Source: Latescibacteria bacterium UBA6620 (lineage in GTDB: Bacteria; Latescibacterota; UBA2968). Taken from it: 36,739 nt of DNA. The notes below the pieces were generated by a model, which was not told the DNA's origin, did no database searches, and worked only from the letters and a program-made list of their open reading frames with translations. Every line of letters begins with the position of its first letter. Positions within the stretch are counted from its first letter, which is position 1. Made by a program: the position numbers and the translations under genes. Shown here one piece after another: positions 7,468-15,965 of this stretch. The stretch is taken from assembly GCA_002433075.1 (NCBI GenBank), contig DJHM01000024.1, positions 1 to 36,739 on the forward strand. The letters are read 5' to 3'.

Positions 7468-9669
7468 TCAGTCCTCCCTGGCCTGGTCGAGCGCGGCCAC
7501 GACGCGTTCGGGGGTCATCGGAAGTTCGGTCACGCGGACGCCGACGGCGTCGTAGATGGCGTTGGCGACGGCGGCGGCTCCGGGAATGATCGGAGGTTCA
7601 CCCACGCCTTTGGCCCCATACGGACCGTGCTCGCAGCCTTCCTCGACGAGAACGGTGCGGATGTCAGGCATATCGGGTGCGGTCGGGATGGCGTAGTCGA
7701 GGAGGTTTGCGTTCCGAACCCGACCCTCTTCGTCGTAGATCATTCCCTCCATCATTCCGTAGGCAATCGACTGGGTTGCGCCACCCTGGATCTGACCCTC
7801 GACCAGCATCGGGTTCAATGCACGGCCGACATCCTGGGCGGCGACCAGGTCGAGCAGGTGCACGCGTCCCGTTCCCGGGTCGACTTCGACCGTGGCGATG
7901 TTGACGGAATAGGAGGGATAGGTCGGGATCTTTCCAACGATCCACTGGCCGGTGACTGGACCATCGTTCGAGTCCATCGCTGACGAGGCCACGTCGGCGA
8001 CCGTGACGGATCGGCTGGGAAGGCCGATGACGGACACCTTGCCCCCCTTGAGTTCTAGATCTGCGGGCGCGGCTTCCAGGATGTCGGCTGCTTCCTGGAG
8101 CAGACGCTCACGGGCTCCCTCCGCCGCCTTTCGCGCTGCGGTGCCAGCCGAATAGGCGGCCTTGCTGCCGGCGCTGAGGGACGTATAGGGCACCTTGTCG
8201 GTGTCGCCAAGCTGCACGGTCACCTTCCCGACGGGGACCGTCAGGACTTCGGCGACGATCTGGGCCATCACGGTGTGGAGACCGGTGATGTCGACTTGGC
8301 CGGTGAGCACCTGGACAGACCCATCCTCTGACAGGGCGATGAAGGCGTTCGTGGGGCCCGATCCGTTCTGCCAGTCACCGCACGCGATGCCCATTCCCTG
8401 ATTCTTTTTGAGGCCAGTCTTCCCCCATCGGGCCTCTTTGGCGGCGGCCTTGATCGTATTGGCAAGCCAGTCGTGGGGGAGCGTGACACCCCCCGACGTG
8501 CGATCGCCTTTTCTCACGGCGTTCTTCAGTCGGATGTCGATCGGGTCGATACCTAGCTTATGGGCGAGGGCGTCGATGTTCGACTCCCGGGCCATCGCCG
8601 TCTGAGGGGCCCCCGGCGCTCGATAGGCGCCCGGGGTCGGCTTGTTCGTCCGAACGCCGAACCCTTCCAGGCGGATGTTGGGCACATTGTAGGGCCCGAC
8701 AAGTCGGGCGAGATTGCCATTCCGGCCTCCGATGCCCCCGTCCCACAGAATCCGGCCCTCGACGGCGGTGATGGAGCCATCTTTCCGAGCGGCCGTCTTG
8801 AGCCTCACCCAGCATCCGGGCGCCGGGTGACCGTCCAGGAACTCTTCCTCCCGGTTGATGAGAATCTTGACGGGACGCCCCGTCCGGATGGACGCGAATA
8901 CGGCGTGGGCTTCACAGAAGAGACGGTTCTTGGCACCGAATCCTCCACCCATCTCGAGAGGAACGACACGAAGCCGCCCCTCGCCGATCTTGAGTGCGTC
9001 GGCAACGGCGGAACGGATGTTGAAGGAGCCCTGACACGACGTCCAGAGGGTGACGCGCCCACCTGGCTGAGCCTGGGCGGTACAGCTGTTGGGCTCCATA
9101 TAGGTCTGGTGCCAGTAGGGGGCGCGGTAGATGTTCTCGACGACGGCGTCGGCTTTGGCGAACGCGGCGTCGACGTCGCCCTGAACGATCTCGTCGCGCG
9201 CAGCTACGTTTCGGTAGCGCTTTCCATTCTCGTCGCGAACGTCCTCGTTCTTGGCTCCGCGGACCGCCACTGGGGCGTTTGGAGCGATGCCCTCGAAGGG
9301 GTCGGTGGCGGAACCCAGCACCTGGTAGTCGACCTCGATGAGTTCGACGGCGTCGAGGGCGATGTCTGGATTCTCGGCGACGACCACCGCGACCTTGTCG
9401 CCCTGGTAGCGGACCTCCTTGCGGGCGAGGATCGAGAGGCCGTCGGTCTCTTCTGCGGTGATGACGTCGACCACACCGGGGAGCTTTCGGGCCTTGCGGG
9501 TGTCGATGCTACGGATGAGGGCGTGTGCGTGGGGACTACGGAGGACACGGCCGTGCAACATTTCCTGCAACTGAATGTCATCGGCATAAAGAGTCCGGCC
9601 GGTGACGATGTCGGGCCCGTTCAGTCTTCCGACGCGTTTACCGACGGAATTCAGTGACGGGTTCGGCAT
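7468..9669 (-). CDS. Molybdenum hydroxylase large subunit (xanthine dehydrogenase family)
   Basis: This is the catalytic 733-aa subunit binding the molybdopterin cofactor. It shows the aldehyde-oxidase/xanthine-dehydrogenase a/b hammerhead domain first (GKRVGRLNGPDIVTG, then HGRVLRSPHAHA). Next come the cofactor-binding loop EMGGGFGAKN (about 239-248) and AYRAPGAPQ (about 348-356). The active-site glutamate lies in GAKGVGEPPIIPG (E691). The equivalent of the CoxL active-site motif with selenyl-Cys is absent, arguing against CO oxidation. I chose ATG at 9669, 8 nt after a GGAG; a further 28 upstream codons in the open frame are not family-like. It starts a three-gene operon with a good promoter upstream. 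Likely roles are hydroxylation of an aldehyde, purine or N-heterocycle. No cofactor-maturation factor is nearby. Confidence 0.93.
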   Translation of the reverse strand: MPNPSLNSVGKRVGRLNGPDIVTGRTLYADDIQLQEMLHGRVLRSPHAHALIRSIDTRKARKLPGVVDVITAEETDGLSILARKEVRYQGDKVAVVVAENPDIALDAVELIEVDYQVLGSATDPFEGIAPNAPVAVRGAKNEDVRDENGKRYRNVAARDEIVQGDVDAAFAKADAVVENIYRAPYWHQTYMEPNSCTAQAQPGGRVTLWTSCQGSFNIRSAVADALKIGEGRLRVVPLEMGGGFGAKNRLFCEAHAVFASIRTGRPVKILINREEEFLDGHPAPGCWVRLKTAARKDGSITAVEGRILWDGGIGGRNGNLARLVGPYNVPNIRLEGFGVRTNKPTPGAYRAPGAPQTAMARESNIDALAHKLGIDPIDIRLKNAVRKGDRTSGGVTLPHDWLANTIKAAAKEARWGKTGLKKNQGMGIACGDWQNGSGPTNAFIALSEDGSVQVLTGQVDITGLHTVMAQIVAEVLTVPVGKVTVQLGDTDKVPYTSLSAGSKAAYSAGTAARKAAEGARERLLQEAADILEAAPADLELKGGKVSVIGLPSRSVTVADVASSAMDSNDGPVTGQWIVGKIPTYPSYSVNIATVEVDPGTGRVHLLDLVAAQDVGRALNPMLVEGQIQGGATQSIAYGMMEGMIYDEEGRVRNANLLDYAIPTAPDMPDIRTVLVEEGCEHGPYGAKGVGEPPIIPGAAAVANAIYDAVGVRVTELPMTPERVVAALDQARED

Positions 9670-9751
9670 AGAACACTCCGTTGATGGTTCCGTGTGATCG
9701 AGAAGCTCCTGACGAGTGTGACCTGGGGCACGCCTGTCGCCCGGGCTTCCC

Positions 9752-9781
9752 ATTATATTTTAATGAGTGCGATTCTGCCAA
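9752..9781 (-). promoter_or_regulatory. Sigma-70-like promoter of the molybdenum hydroxylase operon
   Basis: Read on the minus strand: TTGGCA (-35, one mismatch to consensus), an 18-nt spacer and TATAAT (-10, perfect) at 9752-9757. Transcription would begin near 9745, leaving a leader of about 75 nt before the ATG at 9669. Confidence 0.6.
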
Positions 9782-9825
9782 AACTGATTGGACCGATGCC
9801 TCCAAACAGAGGGAAACCTCACAGG

Positions 9826-10149
9826 ATGCGACGAATATTCACATTTCTTGTCGTGGTCAGCGGGTTCGTGCTGTTCCCGATCGACGCGCTGGGCCAGCCG
9901 GATCTCTCGATCCAGGGTCAGATTCTGTTCGTGACCGACCGTGACGGGAATGATGAAATCTATTCGATGAACCCGGATGGAACGGGTCAAACCAACCTGA
10001 CGAACGATGCGTCTTCCGATTCACACGCGAAGTGGGGACCCCGGGGGCGAAACATCGTTTTCGTGAGCGACCGTGACGGGAACACAGAGATCTATCGGAT
10101 GCAGGACGACGGATCGCCCCCGACGAAGCGGGTGACGAAATCGATGTAG
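9826..10149 (+). pseudogene. Truncated TolB/PD40-type beta-propeller protein
   Basis: This 107-aa reading frame has a signal peptide (MRRIFTFLVVV..., probable cleavage after ALG) and then two PD40 repeats: ILFVTDRDGNDEIYSMNPDG and IVFVSDRDGNTEIYRMQDDG. PD40 proteins normally carry four or more repeats. This one stops right after the second repeat (RVTKSM), and the following bases belong to a PhyH gene remnant on the other strand. I therefore call it a truncated gene, though a short secreted protein is possible. Start: ATG 9826 fits the signal peptide best; ATG 9796 would add ten residues. It is the only plus-strand gene between two minus-strand operons. Confidence 0.6.
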
Positions 10150-10160
10150 CCCGGATGATC

Positions 10161-10361
10161 TCACAGATTTTCGAAGGGCTCTCCCCCTTCGAAAATCTGC
10201 GAGCCCCCCTTCCGTAGCCCCCCTTTACACTCCCAATCAGCCCAGAAATCGATCGAATCGAGCGCGGAGTTGAGGTTCGCGACGAGATCCGGTTCCAGCG
10301 CGTTGGGGATGATGATGTAGCCTCTGAGGTCGAAAAGATACTCCTGAAGGGCATCCAGCAA
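10161..10361 (-). pseudogene. N-terminal fragment of a phytanoyl-CoA dioxygenase (PhyH) gene
   Basis: The 66 codons open like PhyH proteins: LFDLRGYIIIPNALEPDLVA corresponds to the LSFWEANGYVIVPNAVPQAN segment of the intact PhyH at 22677. It ends in GGEPFENL followed by TGA. The codons after the TGA still read DHP, which in relatives often follows (EPFxNLIDHP), so the stop may be a recent mutation or sit at the junction. The catalytic core with the HxD motif and distal His is missing entirely. It begins 18 nt after the stop of the second membrane paralogue, so it was probably the last gene of that operon before a deletion or inversion joined it to the PD40 fragment. Confidence 0.7.
10164..10199. 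repeat. Perfect 15-bp palindrome with 6-nt loop
   Basis: The arms cagattttcgaaggg and cccttcgaaaatctg are perfect inverted copies around ctctcc. The palindrome lies in the last codons of the PhyH remnant and just after the PD40 fragment. There is no T-run on either side, so it is not a standard intrinsic terminator, although it could stop or protect transcripts arriving from either side. Confidence 0.75.
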
Positions 10362-10379
10362 ATCAAGAGACTCCTTGGA

Positions 10380-12323
10380 TCAGTAAGCGAAGTGGATTTC
10401 GTGGCCCTGGCCGGGGAACCAGATGATGTCCACGATGATTCCGACGGCCGCACCGGTGATGAATCCGATCATCAAACCGAGGAAAAGCGGTGCGGTCGCT
10501 CGATATCGCTCGAGTCCGCCGATCCTGAGGATGAGGGTCTTGACGGCCCAGATCAGGAAGATGGTGAGGCCGGTGTTCTGAAGGGGGGCGGCGGCCGAGA
10601 TGGTGAAACCGATCGGATGAATCGGGAAACCGGGAAACCGATATCGCAGCCAGAACAGGAAACCGGTGAACGCGGCGCCGATCCCGAGGAAGGAGACGCG
10701 GGACCAGTCCGTTCCGAAGGTGCCCTGCTGAATGCGGGCGGCCGTGAACTTGCATACGCCGAAGGCATTGAGACTTCCAGTACCCTTGAAGCTCACCGCA
10801 CCGAAGTTGAAACCTCCGGTGGCATTGTAGCCTTCGTAGACGAGGTAGACGATCACGGTGAGAGCGCCGACGAAAGAGGCCAGAAGAACGGCAGGCGCCA
10901 GCGGCCGTCGACTCCGCAGGTTCATCGCGGCTCCGAGACGGGGGACGTGCGCCATCATCGTCATTCCGAAGGTCTTGGCATCGCACGACCAGGCGAACGA
11001 CAACGCGAGCGCGGCCGCACTGAAGGGACCCATTCCGGCGATGCCGAAGAGATGCCACGTGAAGGCCTGGGCAGTAATCGGACCGCGGAGAAAGACGAGC
11101 CCGCTCTCCACGATGATCCGGGAGAGGCCTAGGTAGAGGACCAGGGTTCCGATTCCGAAGGCCAGAATCGGTCCGACACCCATCCCGGAGCGGTTTAGCC
11201 AGACGGCCATAAAGACGACGCTCGCGAGGAGCAGAACGACCGCCGCGCGGTAGGTGATCATCTCCTCTCGATCTCCGCCTTCGGCGCGTCCGAGGGCGTG
11301 TCGAACGACGTCCCGGATGTGGTCGCGGGCGATCCAGGCCCCCCAGACGACGAGCACGATCATTCCCCCAAAGCTCTGCCATCCGATGGCGGGATGGAAC
11401 GAACACCAGATGTCGGAACTGCCCAAATCGTAACCAATTCGGTTGAACACGCCCGCCTGTGCGACGGCCAGGAAGTGGAAGAGCCAGATGCTGAACAACA
11501 CCTCGGATCGTGTGAAGTATCCGAAAGTGAAGGTCAGGAGACTGAAAGCCGTGACAAACTGGGGGAAGCCCTGGGCGAGGGTGACTTTGTAGTGCCCCGC
11601 GGGGCCGTTCATAATCGGAATCATCGGCATCCCGGTGACGAACCAGGTGGCGATGTTCCAGGCTACGATGCTGAAGGTGATGAAGAAGCCGACGCGGAAG
11701 AGCTTGTTCTTCAGGAGCGCGGCGATTTTCCCCGATTCGCCTGTGGCTCCCGTGAGTTCGAACAGGGCCGTGGCGATGGGGAAGGCGAGCTTCTCGTGTT
11801 CCATCCACTGCTTCCGAACGAGGACACTGAGGCAGAGGTTGGAGGCAAGCAGGGCCCCGAGGAACAGACCCCACCAGAACACGGGCGTGATCCACGCGCT
11901 CCAGGGAATGGTCTGCCCCGGCCCCAGGCCTTCATAGAAGCCCTGGACAAGACTCCGGTCTGGGATGACCGCCCAGGAGGGGATGTACTGAAGGAGGAGC
12001 TCTTCCCATCGGTTCTCGGGCGTGGCGAAGTAGTGGGGGGCTGCGATCATTCCGACGAGATAGCCGGAGAGCCATTCGCCCTGCATACACCCAGCGACCA
12101 TAGACATCCCGCAGATGGTCAGCAGTTCGGAAGGCGAGAGGGCGGTTCCGCGTCGCTCGAGGAAGGTGTTCCCGATCAGAATGACCAAGAACGGGATGAA
12201 CATCGCGAGGGGGAGATGGGCGTGGTCCGCTCTGGACGAGTGGACGATGAGGCTCGTGTAGGTGGGCCACAGGTTCGCCCAGGCGGAAAGGAGCAAGCCG
12301 ATGATGAAGGCGCGTCTGGTCAC
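10380..12323 (-). CDS. Large polytopic membrane protein, DUF6785/DUF6784 type (copy B)
   Basis: This is a 647-aa integral membrane protein with roughly a dozen hydrophobic helices and no signal peptide. I recognise the overall type, annotated DUF6785 with a C-terminal DUF6784 region in related genomes, but know no proven function. Visible landmarks are HSSRADHAHLPLAMFIPFLV near residue 30, APHYFATPENRWEELLLQY (about 95-113), LVRKQWMEHEKLAFPI (about 168-183), a FGYFTRSEVLFSIWLFHFLA helix and a C-terminal FPGQGHEIHFAY. The fold impression is oligopeptide-transporter-like (inference). The start is GTG at 12323, giving exactly the length of the neighbouring paralogue. The 12-nt gap to the upstream gene and close similarity show a tandem duplication. 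A truncated PhyH gene follows it. Confidence 0.85.
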   Translation of the reverse strand: MTRRAFIIGLLLSAWANLWPTYTSLIVHSSRADHAHLPLAMFIPFLVILIGNTFLERRGTALSPSELLTICGMSMVAGCMQGEWLSGYLVGMIAAPHYFATPENRWEELLLQYIPSWAVIPDRSLVQGFYEGLGPGQTIPWSAWITPVFWWGLFLGALLASNLCLSVLVRKQWMEHEKLAFPIATALFELTGATGESGKIAALLKNKLFRVGFFITFSIVAWNIATWFVTGMPMIPIMNGPAGHYKVTLAQGFPQFVTAFSLLTFTFGYFTRSEVLFSIWLFHFLAVAQAGVFNRIGYDLGSSDIWCSFHPAIGWQSFGGMIVLVVWGAWIARDHIRDVVRHALGRAEGGDREEMITYRAAVVLLLASVVFMAVWLNRSGMGVGPILAFGIGTLVLYLGLSRIIVESGLVFLRGPITAQAFTWHLFGIAGMGPFSAAALALSFAWSCDAKTFGMTMMAHVPRLGAAMNLRSRRPLAPAVLLASFVGALTVIVYLVYEGYNATGGFNFGAVSFKGTGSLNAFGVCKFTAARIQQGTFGTDWSRVSFLGIGAAFTGFLFWLRYRFPGFPIHPIGFTISAAAPLQNTGLTIFLIWAVKTLILRIGGLERYRATAPLFLGLMIGFITGAAVGIIVDIIWFPGQGHEIHFAY

Positions 12324-12335
12324 TCCAGTAATCTT

Positions 12336-14279
12336 CTACCAGGCCATATGCATCTGGTGACCCTGGCCGGGGAACCAGATGACGTCGACGATCAGACCGA
12401 GGGTGACCCCGCCGAGGTAGCCGATCAGGAAGCCGAGGAAGAGAGGGATGGTGGTCCGATACCGTTCCAGTCCGCCGATCTTGAGGATGAGGGCCTTCAC
12501 GGCCCAGATCAGAAAGATCGTAAGCGCCGTGTTTCCGAGGGGTGGGGCCGCGGCGACCGTGAAGCCCACGGGGTGGATTGGGAATCCCGGGAACTGATAC
12601 CGCAGCCAGAAGAGGAGGGCCGCGAAAGCGGCTCCAATGCCTAGGTAGGACACGCGTGTCCAGTCCGTTGAGAACGTGCCTTGCTGGATCCTGCCGGCCG
12701 TTATGTTGGAAATCCCAAACCCGTTCTGGCTGCCGGTGCTCGCGAAGCTGACGGTTCCAAAGTTGAAACCGCCTGTCGCGTGATACCCCTGGTAGATGAC
12801 GTAGCTGCAGACGACGAATGCCCCGACGACACAGGCCACGATTGTGGAGGGGCCGAGGCCCCGCCGGGCAGTCCTGTTCATAGCTGCACCGAGCCTGGGG
12901 ACGTGTGCGAACATCGTTGCGGCCAGGCCCCTGGCGTCGCAGAACCACGCGAACGTGAGGGAGAGGGCGGCGGCGCTGAATGGGCCCAGGCCCGCGATCC
13001 CGAACGTATGCCATACGAAGGCTTGGGCGGTGATGGGGCCTCTCATCGCGACGAGTCCGCTTTCGGCGATGATGCGTGAGAGCCCAACGTAGAGCACGGC
13101 CGTTCCGAAACCGAAGGCGAGGAGGGGGGCCCATCCCATTCCCGCCCGGTGCATCCAGAGGGCGCCGAATCCGAGCGCGACAAAGAGAAGCACGACGGCC
13201 GTACGGTAGGACATCAGCTCCTCGGAATCACCGCCGCTGGCTTTCCCGATGGTGTGTCGCCAGACGTCTCGAAAGTGCGCGCGCGCGGTCCAGAGCCCCC
13301 AGCCGACGAGGACGATCATTCCTCCGAACCCCTGCCATCCGACTGCGGGATGGAACGAGCACCAGGGATCGGAACTGCCGAAGTCGTACCCGAGTCGGTT
13401 GAAGATTCCCGCCTGCACGATGGCCAGAAAGTGGAAGAACCAGATGCTGAAGAGGACCTCGGACCGCGTGAAGTAGCCGAACGTGAACGTCATCAGGCTG
13501 AACGCGAAGATGACGTTCGGAATGTGTGGACTGAGGGTGAAGATGTATTTGCCGGGTCTGCCGCTCAGGATAGGGAACAGGGGAAGGCCCGTGATAAACC
13601 AGGTGGTGATGTTCCAGCAGAAGATGCAGAAGGTGATCGCGAACCCGATCCGGAACAGGCGATGCTTCAGGAGCACCGAAAGCTTGCCGGATTCACCCGA
13701 GGCGCCGGTCAGCTGGAGGAGCGCGGACGCGATAGGAAAAGCGAGTTTCTCGTAATCCATCCACTGCTTGCGGAACAGCACACTGACGCACAAGTTTACG
13801 ATCAGCACGGACACGATGAGGAGCGACCACCAGAAGGCGGGTGTGACCCAGGCGGACCAGGGCACCGATTGTCCCGGGGGAAGTCCTTCGTAGAAGCCAC
13901 GCACGAGGTCTCTGTCCGGGATGATGGCCCAGGAGGGGAGGTATTGAAGCAGCAGTTCCTCCCATCGGTTTTCTGGTGACGCAAAGTAGTGGGGGGCCGT
14001 GATCACCCCCAGCAGGTAGCCGGAAAGCCCCTCGCCCTGCATCCAGGACGCCACCATCGACATACAGCAAACCGTGAGAAGCTCAGAGGGGGACAAGCCT
14101 CTGCCGCGTGATTCGAGAACCACATTCACCAGCAACAGGATCACGAAGGGGATGAGCATCCCGACGGACAGGTGCATATGATCCGCACGCGAAGACTGGA
14201 CGATGAGGCTGCTGTAGGCCGGCCACAGGTTCGCGAGCGTGGACAGGGCGATGCCGATGAGAAGGGCGCGTTTGGTCAA
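12336..14279 (-). CDS. Large polytopic membrane protein, DUF6785/DUF6784 type (copy A)
   Basis: This is the first of two tandem paralogues, also 647 aa. By eye the two are well over half identical along the whole length, including APHYFAxPENRWEELLLQY, FRKQWMDYEKLAFPIASAL, GYFTRSEVLFSIWFFHFLA and the ending WFPGQGHQMHMAW. I place the start at TTG 14279 (TTG ACC AAA CGC GCC), because it aligns with the GTG start of copy B and yields equal length. The open frame upstream to 14480 crosses the divergent promoter region and is not conserved. No clear Shine-Dalgarno is visible. It is divergent from the SSS symporter gene 104 bp away, so the two operons may share control. A transport role is inferred only from topology and context. 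Confidence 0.85.
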   Translation of the reverse strand: MTKRALLIGIALSTLANLWPAYSSLIVQSSRADHMHLSVGMLIPFVILLLVNVVLESRGRGLSPSELLTVCCMSMVASWMQGEGLSGYLLGVITAPHYFASPENRWEELLLQYLPSWAIIPDRDLVRGFYEGLPPGQSVPWSAWVTPAFWWSLLIVSVLIVNLCVSVLFRKQWMDYEKLAFPIASALLQLTGASGESGKLSVLLKHRLFRIGFAITFCIFCWNITTWFITGLPLFPILSGRPGKYIFTLSPHIPNVIFAFSLMTFTFGYFTRSEVLFSIWFFHFLAIVQAGIFNRLGYDFGSSDPWCSFHPAVGWQGFGGMIVLVGWGLWTARAHFRDVWRHTIGKASGGDSEELMSYRTAVVLLFVALGFGALWMHRAGMGWAPLLAFGFGTAVLYVGLSRIIAESGLVAMRGPITAQAFVWHTFGIAGLGPFSAAALSLTFAWFCDARGLAATMFAHVPRLGAAMNRTARRGLGPSTIVACVVGAFVVCSYVIYQGYHATGGFNFGTVSFASTGSQNGFGISNITAGRIQQGTFSTDWTRVSYLGIGAAFAALLFWLRYQFPGFPIHPVGFTVAAAPPLGNTALTIFLIWAVKALILKIGGLERYRTTIPLFLGFLIGYLGGVTLGLIVDVIWFPGQGHQMHMAW

Positions 14280-14383
14280 GGTCGAGACACCGATTCGATT
14301 CGGTTTAACGATTTTGCGCGAAAAATGACCGTTCAGACTAAGGAAGATCGGATGGGACCGCAAGTAGGCGAACGTTTTCGTGG

Positions 14384-15910
14384 GTGGGAGAGTTGAGCGA
14401 GCTGGATACGGGCATCGTTGTCGTCTATCTCCTTGCGGTGGGATCGATCGGTATCTACGTCGCCCGGCTGACGAGGACATCGACGGACTATTTTCTGGCG
14501 GGTCGATCGATCCCTGGATGGGTGGTCGGCTTCTCCCTGATCGGAACGATCGCTGGGAGCGGGACGATCATCGGTCACCCCGGCGAGGTCTTTCGTTCGA
14601 ATATGTGGGGTCTGGCGACGCTGGTGATGTTGCTTCCCGTGATGGGATTCGTCGCGAGATACGTGATCGTTTTCTATCGCCGGACGGTCGGGATGAGCGT
14701 CTACGGGTATCTCGAGCAGCGATTCGGGTATTTCGCACGGCTCTACGGGACGCTGTCGTTCGCCCTGAATCGGATCCTGGACGTCAGCATCACGTTCTAC
14801 TTTCTCGCGGTCGCGATCTCGAGCCTGTCGGGGTGGACGATCCCAGAAGTGATCTGTGTCGTCGGTAGTTTGACCGTGGTCTACACACTCGTTGGGGGCA
14901 TCACAGCGGTGGTCTGGACGGATGTGGCGCAGAGCCTGCTTCTGATCGGGGCTGGTCTCCTGTGCCTGGGTGTGGCGCTGTTCGGGGCAGGCGTCGGTCC
15001 AGGGGCGGTCGTAGGACACGCTTTCGATACGGGGAAATTTTCGTGGGGAAGCTGGTCGTTCAGTCCGAGGTCAGACAACGTCTGGACGTTTCTGATGCTG
15101 AGCAAAGTCTGGGCATTGCAGCGGTACGCGACGGACCAGCATATGGTCCAGCGCTACCTGATCGCGCGTTCGGACCGGGAGGCGGTCCGCGGCGCGTGGA
15201 TGGCCGCTTGCGTGAGCTTTCCGGTCTGGTTTCTGTTCGCGACGGTCGGCGCGTGCGTGTGGGCGTTCTATGACCTTCAGGGTGGAGCGCCGGCCGAAGT
15301 GCTCGCCGATCCGTCGGCACTGATGCCGGTATTCATCGGGACGGAGCTGTCGACGGGCGCGATCGGCCTGATCGTGGCTGCGGTGCTGGCGGCGGCGATG
15401 TCGAGTCTGGACTCGGATATGAACAGCATAGCGACCGCAGTCGTCGATGATTGTTACAACCGTCTGCGTCCCGAGGCGGACGATCGCGCGAGGCTTCGTG
15501 TCGGGAGATGGGTCGTCTGCGCTTCGGGTGCCCTGTCGGTTGGAGCGGCGCTTCAATGGGTGGGAGTCCAATCGGCCGTTGGGTTGATGACGGAACTGTT
15601 TTCGGTGGCGGCGGCGGGCGTGCTGGGCCTGTTCCTGGTCGGGATGCTGATGCCGTCCGTCGACCGAAGAGGCGCGGGTGTGGCCATCGGTGTGACGGTC
15701 GTGTTTACGGCGTGGTCCACAGCCACGGCCGTGACGATCCCGGCCCTGGGAAACCCGCTGCTCGATCTGGGGAGCTACAACTACGATTTGAATACGAAGC
15801 TGATCGGCGTGATCGGAACGCTGCTCTTTGTGGCGGTGGCCTGGACGGCCCGGGATCGATCAGCCGTTCCCTCGGTTCTGACGATCCGATCCCAGGAGAA
15901 AGCCGCCTGA
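14384..15910 (+). CDS. Sodium:solute symporter (SSS family)
   Basis: This is a 508-aa cation-coupled transporter of the SSS/SGLT family with about 13 hydrophobic segments. The N-terminus has the family pattern YFLAGRSIPGWVVGFSLIG (about 37-55), and the centre has ITAVVWTDVAQSLLLIGAG, the segment around helix 5 that is conserved in SSS proteins. Late in the protein AAAMSSLDSDMNSIATAVVD matches helix 8, where the Na+-binding residues lie. Start: GTG at 14384; a TTG three codons later is an alternative, and the ribosome site is ambiguous. It leads the plus-strand catabolic cluster, 55 nt before the mannonate dehydratase homologue. Its substrate is therefore likely a sugar, sugar acid or related small carboxylate (inference). 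Confidence 0.92.
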   Translation: MGELSELDTGIVVVYLLAVGSIGIYVARLTRTSTDYFLAGRSIPGWVVGFSLIGTIAGSGTIIGHPGEVFRSNMWGLATLVMLLPVMGFVARYVIVFYRRTVGMSVYGYLEQRFGYFARLYGTLSFALNRILDVSITFYFLAVAISSLSGWTIPEVICVVGSLTVVYTLVGGITAVVWTDVAQSLLLIGAGLLCLGVALFGAGVGPGAVVGHAFDTGKFSWGSWSFSPRSDNVWTFLMLSKVWALQRYATDQHMVQRYLIARSDREAVRGAWMAACVSFPVWFLFATVGACVWAFYDLQGGAPAEVLADPSALMPVFIGTELSTGAIGLIVAAVLAAAMSSLDSDMNSIATAVVDDCYNRLRPEADDRARLRVGRWVVCASGALSVGAALQWVGVQSAVGLMTELFSVAAAGVLGLFLVGMLMPSVDRRGAGVAIGVTVVFTAWSTATAVTIPALGNPLLDLGSYNYDLNTKLIGVIGTLLFVAVAWTARDRSAVPSVLTIRSQEKAA

Positions 15911-15965
15911 ACTGCCTGCGACGGCTCATCGCCTTCCATTCGGATAATTGAACAAGGAGAAAGGA

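Noticed and set aside
8560..9657. Plus-strand open frame of 365 codons opposite the molybdenum hydroxylase large subunit
   Set aside because: No recognisable domain; the minus strand has complete cofactor motifs over the same region.
11298..12644. Plus-strand open frame of 448 codons opposite the tandem membrane proteins
   Set aside because: Highly charged, no hydrophobic core or family motif, and it crosses the boundary between the two paralogues. The real coding is on the minus strand.
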